Positions 59,713 to 64,000 of a stretch of 64,000 bases of DNA are shown piece by piece (positions within the stretch are counted from its first letter, which is position 1; each line of letters opens with the position of its first letter). A model generated the notes under the pieces. The model made no database searches. It worked only from the letters and a program-made list of their open reading frames with translations, and was not told the DNA's origin. The position numbers and the translations under genes are program-made. The stretch spans positions 124,001-188,000 of the forward strand of contig WAOW01000004.1 of assembly GCA_015521085.1 (NCBI GenBank). Direction: 5' to 3'. The stretch is from Candidatus Thermodiscus eudorianus (lineage in GTDB: Archaea; Thermoproteota; Thermoprotei_A; Sulfolobales; Acidilobaceae).

Positions 59713-61491
59713 TTATGGAGAGGTCTTGGGGGCGATCCTCGCCTCGGCCTCCCGCAGCTGGGCAGTGTAGAGCCTGTAGAAGTGCCCCCTCTTACCGAGT
59801 AGCTCCTCGGGCCTCCCTGCCTCGACGATGGCGCCGTCGTCTAGTACTATGACTTTGTCGGCGTCGAGGGCCATGGTCAGCCTATGGGCCACTAGTATCC
59901 CGGTCCTCCCCTCCATGAGCCTCCCGATCGCCCTCCTAACGACTTCCTCGGTGGCCGGGTCTACGCTGGAGAGGGCCTCGTCTAGTATGACCACGTCCGG
60001 GTCCCTCAGCATTGCCCTCGCTATGGCGATCAACTGCTTCTCCCCGGTGGAGAGCCTCTTGCCCGCCTCCCCCGCATCAGTGTCGTATCCCTCTGGTAGC
60101 CTGGTTATGAACTCGTGTATGCCCAGCTCCCTGCACACCCTCTCGACCTCCTCCCTGGTGGCGTCGGGCTTCACAATCCTTATGTTGTCCAGTATCGTCC
60201 CTGGGAACAGGTAGGTCTCCTGGGGGACGTACGCCATCCTACTCCTTAGACTACTCCTCTTCACGAGCCTCGTATCAATTCCATCCACCAGTATCCTGCC
60301 CTTGGAGGGATCGTAGAAGCGGAGGAGCAGGTTTATGAGAGTCGTCTTCCCGGCGCCCGTGCGGCCAACTATGGCGACGGTCTCGCCCGGATCCACCTTG
60401 AATGTGACCCCCCTCAGCACCGGCCTCCCAGGCTGGTACTCGAACCATACGCCGTCGAACTCTATCAAGCCCTTGATCCTCTCGATCTCCAGGCCCTCAT
60501 CCTCCTCGGCCTCGACCCCGTCTATGACCTCGTATATTCTCTCCAGCGATGCGAGGGCCGACTGGAGGGAGTCGTATAGGCTGACGACGTTGTTGATGGG
60601 CCCCCTAAACCTCTGCACGTACTGGACGAAGGCCGCGACCACTCCTATGGTAGTGGCTCCGGCCAGGGCCAGGTAGGTGCCGTAGACTAGGACTACCACG
60701 ACCGAGAGGATGGTAGCCAGGTTCATGAGGGGCCAGAAGAGGCCCATGTAGACCGCGACCCTCAGGTAAGCCTTGACCGTCTCCCTGCTGGCCTCTTTGA
60801 ACTCCCGCCCGACGGCCTCCTCCCTCCCCATCGACTTGATAGTCTCTATCCCGGAGATGCTCTCCTCCACTATGCTTGAGACCCGGGCTATCTTCTCCCT
60901 GGTCTCGCGGTAGGCACTCCTCATCTTCCCCCCGAAGTACTTCGCCGCCACGACCATTAGGGGTACCGTGGCGAGGGCCACGAGGGTGAGCCTGACGTTG
61001 AGGAATAGCATGGCCACCACTATGCCAACCAGCGATACGAGTGCGCCCAGGCTACCCAGTATCCCGGATATGAAAACCTCGTTCACAACACTGGTATCGT
61101 TTATGACCCTCGACACCAGATCCCCAGTCCTCCTACCACCATACTCGCTTATCCTGGCCCTCAGCAGTCTCTCCATGGCCTTATTCCTCAGGTCATAGAG
61201 GATCTTCTGGCCGAAGACCTGCACATACCAGGTCCTCATGGTCGAGAAGAGCCACTGGGCGAGCAGTGCTAGGAGGTAGAGGGCCGCTATGAAGGGCAGC
61301 TCGCTGTACCTGCCCGGTATTATGTAGCGGTCTATCGCTATGCCGAGTAGGTATGGCGAGGCTAGGCCCGCTATGGAGGCTCCGATGATGGAGGCTGTCA
61401 CGACCGCTATGAGTCTCTTGTACTTCAGGGTCTCCCCGAGGAAGCGCCTCAGCAGTCGCGTGGACGATGGCTTGTCTCCGCCCGCTGTCAT
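59713..61491 (-). CDS. ABC exporter half-transporter, catalytic-type
   Basis: 592 residues: a six-helix transmembrane domain (about 1-325) and a nucleotide-binding domain. Walker A is GRTGAGKTT (about 375-383), Walker B VVILDEALSSVD with the catalytic glutamate, and switch histidine in LVAHRLTMA. The signature is LSTGE instead of LSGGQ. It overlaps the preceding half-transporter gene by 4 bp, so the two should form a heterodimer. The substrate (drug, lipid or peptide) is unknown. Confidence 0.92.
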   Translation of the reverse strand: MTAGGDKPSSTRLLRRFLGETLKYKRLIAVVTASIIGASIAGLASPYLLGIAIDRYIIPGRYSELPFIAALYLLALLAQWLFSTMRTWYVQVFGQKILYDLRNKAMERLLRARISEYGGRRTGDLVSRVINDTSVVNEVFISGILGSLGALVSLVGIVVAMLFLNVRLTLVALATVPLMVVAAKYFGGKMRSAYRETREKIARVSSIVEESISGIETIKSMGREEAVGREFKEASRETVKAYLRVAVYMGLFWPLMNLATILSVVVVLVYGTYLALAGATTIGVVAAFVQYVQRFRGPINNVVSLYDSLQSALASLERIYEVIDGVEAEEDEGLEIERIKGLIEFDGVWFEYQPGRPVLRGVTFKVDPGETVAIVGRTGAGKTTLINLLLRFYDPSKGRILVDGIDTRLVKRSSLRSRMAYVPQETYLFPGTILDNIRIVKPDATREEVERVCRELGIHEFITRLPEGYDTDAGEAGKRLSTGEKQLIAIARAMLRDPDVVILDEALSSVDPATEEVVRRAIGRLMEGRTGILVAHRLTMALDADKVIVLDDGAIVEAGRPEELLGKRGHFYRLYTAQLREAEARIAPKTSP

Positions 61492-63245
61492 TTCCCTCCA
61501 CCCATCATAGCCGTGTAGATCCTGTAGTAGAGTCCTCTCCTCGCCATCAACTCCTCGTGGCTCCCCTCCTCCACTATCCTTCCATCGCTGAGCACGACTA
61601 TCCTGTCGGCCAGTCTCACCAGGGAGGGCCTCTGGGTCACTATCAACGCTGTCTTATCCCTGAGTATCTCTTCTAGGTCCTCTACGATCGCCTTCTCGGT
61701 CTCGGCGTCCAGGTTGGACACGGGATCGTCTAGCAGGAGTATCTTGGGATCGCCGACCAGCGCCCTCGCGAGCGCTAGCCTCTGCCTCTGCCCCCCGGAG
61801 AGCGTGACACCCCGCTCGCCGACTATGGTATGGTATCCCTTGGGGAGGCTCTCTATGAAGTCGTGGATCTTGGCCGCCTTGGCCGCCCTGACTATGTCTT
61901 CCATAGAGGCGTTTGGGTTCCCAAAGGCTATGTTCTCCCACACGCTCCTGTTGAATATGAATGGCTCCTGCGCCACGTACCCTATATGCCTCCGGAGGCT
62001 TGAGAGCTTCACGTCACGTATATCCACGCCGTCGACCAGGATCCTCCCGGAATCTAGCTCGTAGAGCCTGAGGAGTAGCTTGAGCAGGGTGGACTTGCCG
62101 GAGCCCGGAGGCCCCACTATCACAATCTTCTCCCCGGGCCTGACGTGCAGCGTCACCCCCCTCAGCACGGGCTTGCCAGGCCTGTAGCTGAACGAGACCC
62201 CCTCGTAGAGTATGTCGCCCCTCACATCCTCTAGCTCGATGGCACCTGGCTTGTCCTTGACCCGGGGCTCCTTGTCTATGACCTCGAATATCCTCTTCGA
62301 GGCAGCCGCCACCCTCTGTATGTCGCCGACAGCGAATCCGAGGGCTACGAGGGGCCATGAAAGTGTAACCATGTAGGTTAGGAACGCAATCAGGGAGCCG
62401 ACGGTTAGGGCACCCGAGATTATGGCGTGGCCCCCGTAGTATAGCATGCCGCTCATGGCTAGCCCGGTGACTAGGAAGGGGCTGTTACCGTACAGGGCTG
62501 TGAGCCTCGTGGCCCTCAGGCTGTACTCGTAGAACTTCTTGTTCTCGCTCTGGAATCTCCTGTAGAGTATGGGTTCTATAGCAAGGGACTTGACGGTCTT
62601 TATCCCGGCTAGGGCGGCCGTCGCTATACCGGCTAGCACGCCCGTCTGGTGCCTTATATCGTCGTAGAGGGGCCTGACCCTGACGGCGAACCTGGCGTTT
62701 AACGCGACGACCACTACTATAGCGGCGAGCGCTATCAGTGTCAGCTCGCGGCTCATACCCGCCATGTAGTAGAGGGAGACGGCGATCAGGAACGTGCTGT
62801 AGATCAGCATGCGTAGCCGGAACGATATGAACCTGGTTATCCTCTCCGTGTCGTTGGTGACCCGTGATATGAGCTGGCCCACGAGCACGTTATCGAAGTA
62901 CTCCATCGACTGCCTCTGTATGGAGTCGAAGGCCCTAACCCTGAGATCGTAGACGGTCTCCTGGGCCAGCTTCGCTAGCATGTACCTGCTCGTGAAGCTG
63001 AGAAGCCCTGCCAGGACCGTGGCCCCTATTATCAAGAGCCCGTAGTAGACTGCGGCCTCACGGCTCCCGGCCACCAGGCCCTTATCCACGGCCTCCCTGA
63101 TGAGGAAGGGGACTACACCGTTGGCGTACGACATTAGGACTACGAGGGATACGGCTGCTGCGAATAGCGGCGCCCGCCTCGCCACCAGGTGCTTCATTAG
63201 CCTTGCTAGCACGCGCCACGCGCTGTAGTCGCTGGCCAAGTCCAC
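61488..63245 (-). CDS. ABC exporter half-transporter, degenerate-site type
   Basis: 585 residues with the same architecture. Walker A is GPPGSGKST and the signature the canonical LSGGQRQRLALAR. The residue after Walker B is aspartate, not glutamate (LLLDDPVSNLD), and the switch histidine is replaced by glutamine (IVTQRPSLV). Together with the LSTGE signature of the partner this makes one degenerate and one consensus ATP site, as in TM287/288-like exporters. First gene of the pair. Confidence 0.92.
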   Translation of the reverse strand: MDLASDYSAWRVLARLMKHLVARRAPLFAAAVSLVVLMSYANGVVPFLIREAVDKGLVAGSREAAVYYGLLIIGATVLAGLLSFTSRYMLAKLAQETVYDLRVRAFDSIQRQSMEYFDNVLVGQLISRVTNDTERITRFISFRLRMLIYSTFLIAVSLYYMAGMSRELTLIALAAIVVVVALNARFAVRVRPLYDDIRHQTGVLAGIATAALAGIKTVKSLAIEPILYRRFQSENKKFYEYSLRATRLTALYGNSPFLVTGLAMSGMLYYGGHAIISGALTVGSLIAFLTYMVTLSWPLVALGFAVGDIQRVAAASKRIFEVIDKEPRVKDKPGAIELEDVRGDILYEGVSFSYRPGKPVLRGVTLHVRPGEKIVIVGPPGSGKSTLLKLLLRLYELDSGRILVDGVDIRDVKLSSLRRHIGYVAQEPFIFNRSVWENIAFGNPNASMEDIVRAAKAAKIHDFIESLPKGYHTIVGERGVTLSGGQRQRLALARALVGDPKILLLDDPVSNLDAETEKAIVEDLEEILRDKTALIVTQRPSLVRLADRIVVLSDGRIVEEGSHEELMARRGLYYRIYTAMMGGGK

Positions 63246-63334
63246 CCCTCACGGTAACCTATTCCAGGCCACCGGGGCTTATATCGCTTAAAGATATATC
63301 TACCAGGCTACCTAACCCCCGGGAGGGACCCTCC

Positions 63335-64000
63335 CTAGGCCTCGACCCCAGCCCCCAGCCTAGCCAACTCAGCCTCCAACGCGGCTATGAGGGCCGATAG
63401 CCTCTGGTACTCGACGAGGGCCTCGCCGAGCCCTATCTCGCCCCTGGCGACCCGGGCCTCCAGCTCGCCCAGCTCCCTCCGGGCCCTGTCGAGCAGGGAC
63501 TTGAGGTAGTCCACGATCATCCTCTCCACGTGGACCTCGGCCTCGCTAGAGTACTCGGTGGCGAGCCTCTGGGGCTCGTAGACGCCCTTAACCCTGCCAT
63601 CCTCAAGAAGGATGACCCTGTCAGCCTGCCTCGCAACCCTGGGATCGTGGGTAGTCATTATAACAGTCTTACCGTGATCCCTGGCCTGTGAGAGTATAAG
63701 CTCCACGACCCTCTGCCCGGTAGCCAGGTCTAGCTCGCCCGTCGGCTCATCAGCTATGAGCAGTGGAGGGTCATTGGCGAGAGCCACCGCTATAGCAAGC
63801 CTCTGCTGCTCCCCACCGCTCAACTCCTCGGGGAGCCTAGACTCCTTGCCCTCCAGGTCAACCCTCTTCAACAACTCCAGCGCCCTAGCTTTATCACTCC
63901 TCCTAGCCAGCTGCATCGGTAGTAGCACGTTCTCCAGGGCGGTTAGGGTTGGGATCAAATTGTACTGCTGGAACACGTACCCCACCTTGGAGAGCCTATA
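63335..64000 (-). CDS. MacB/LolD-type ABC transporter ATPase, 5' end outside window
   Basis: 222 codons are visible; the Walker A lies beyond the window edge. The fragment begins in the Q-loop region (VGYVFQQYNLIPTLTALENVLLPM), followed by LSGGEQQRLAIAVAL, LLIADEPTGELDLATG and the H-loop IMTTHDPRVA. The last 75 residues form a charged coiled coil (RARRELGELEARVARGEIGLG), an added tail not usual in this family. The stop codon directly adjoins a GAGGGACCCTC copy. The partner permease is not seen. Confidence 0.88.
   Translation of the reverse strand, partial: YRLSKVGYVFQQYNLIPTLTALENVLLPMQLARRSDKARALELLKRVDLEGKESRLPEELSGGEQQRLAIAVALANDPPLLIADEPTGELDLATGQRVVELILSQARDHGKTVIMTTHDPRVARQADRVILLEDGRVKGVYEPQRLATEYSSEAEVHVERMIVDYLKSLLDRARRELGELEARVARGEIGLGEALVEYQRLSALIAALEAELARLGAGVEA

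Noticed and set aside
1-64000. CRISPR array, rRNA genes, replication origin
   Set aside because: I saw no regularly spaced repeats of 24-37 bp, no rRNA-like sequence, and no cluster of origin-recognition boxes beside a cdc6 gene.

Overview
The window reads as chromosomal DNA of a hyperthermophilic crenarchaeon, most likely of the Desulfurococcales (Pyrodictiaceae-like). Reasons: DNA topoisomerase VI subunit A, a CdvA/ESCRT-III division pair, split archaeal transketolase, GHMP-type shikimate kinase, TATA-box promoters, frequent TTG/GTG starts, overlapping genes in operons and high GC in genes with AT-rich gaps. The species is not asserted. Layout: 0-4.7 kb holds a partial archaeal AAA ATPase, a topoisomerase VI A gene carrying a 453-residue intein, and a putative lipoprotein. 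4.8-10.4 kb is a leftward dipeptide/oligopeptide ABC transporter operon. 10.4-14.8 kb is an accessory island: three DUF104/PIN toxin-antitoxin pairs (two with broken toxins), a dead antitoxin copy, three orphan membrane ORFs, and three tRNA-Arg-like sequences about 1 kb apart. Only the rightmost of these has a 5' half, as expected for repeated integration at a tRNA gene. 14.9-26.1 kb carries a flavodiiron protein, a ClC channel, threonine synthase and homoserine kinase, a LysE-like exporter, divergent cdvA and ESCRT-III genes, and a large secreted protein. 26.2-31.7 kb has a decayed enolase-like fragment and a branched-chain amino-acid transporter (livK, livGFHM). 31.8-43.8 kb: an aminomutase-family radical SAM protein, CoA-transferase subunits, a second radical SAM protein, UbiD/UbiA, an antiporter, a flavoprotein and an amino-acid permease. 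43.8-54.2 kb is one leftward aromatic operon of 11 genes running from the transketolase halves (erythrose 4-phosphate supply) through DAHP synthase, AroB, AroD, AroE, shikimate kinase, AroA and AroC to a chorismate mutase-aminotransferase fusion and a prephenate dehydrogenase. 54.3-64 kb: a methyltransferase-like membrane protein, a second AAA ATPase preceded by a tandem 20-bp repeat, a ModE-like regulator with a tungstate/molybdate transporter and a clear operator, a heterodimeric ABC exporter, and a partial MacB/LolD-type ATPase. How the parts fit: the right half is biosynthetic and transport housekeeping (peptide and amino-acid uptake, threonine and aromatic synthesis, quinone-type prenylation, oxyanion uptake). 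The most unusual material is the toxin-antitoxin/tRNA-fragment island, the intein placed inside the catalytic DxD motif of topoisomerase VI, and a dispersed palindrome GAGGGWCCCTC, concentrated from 36 kb rightward in coding and non-coding DNA.
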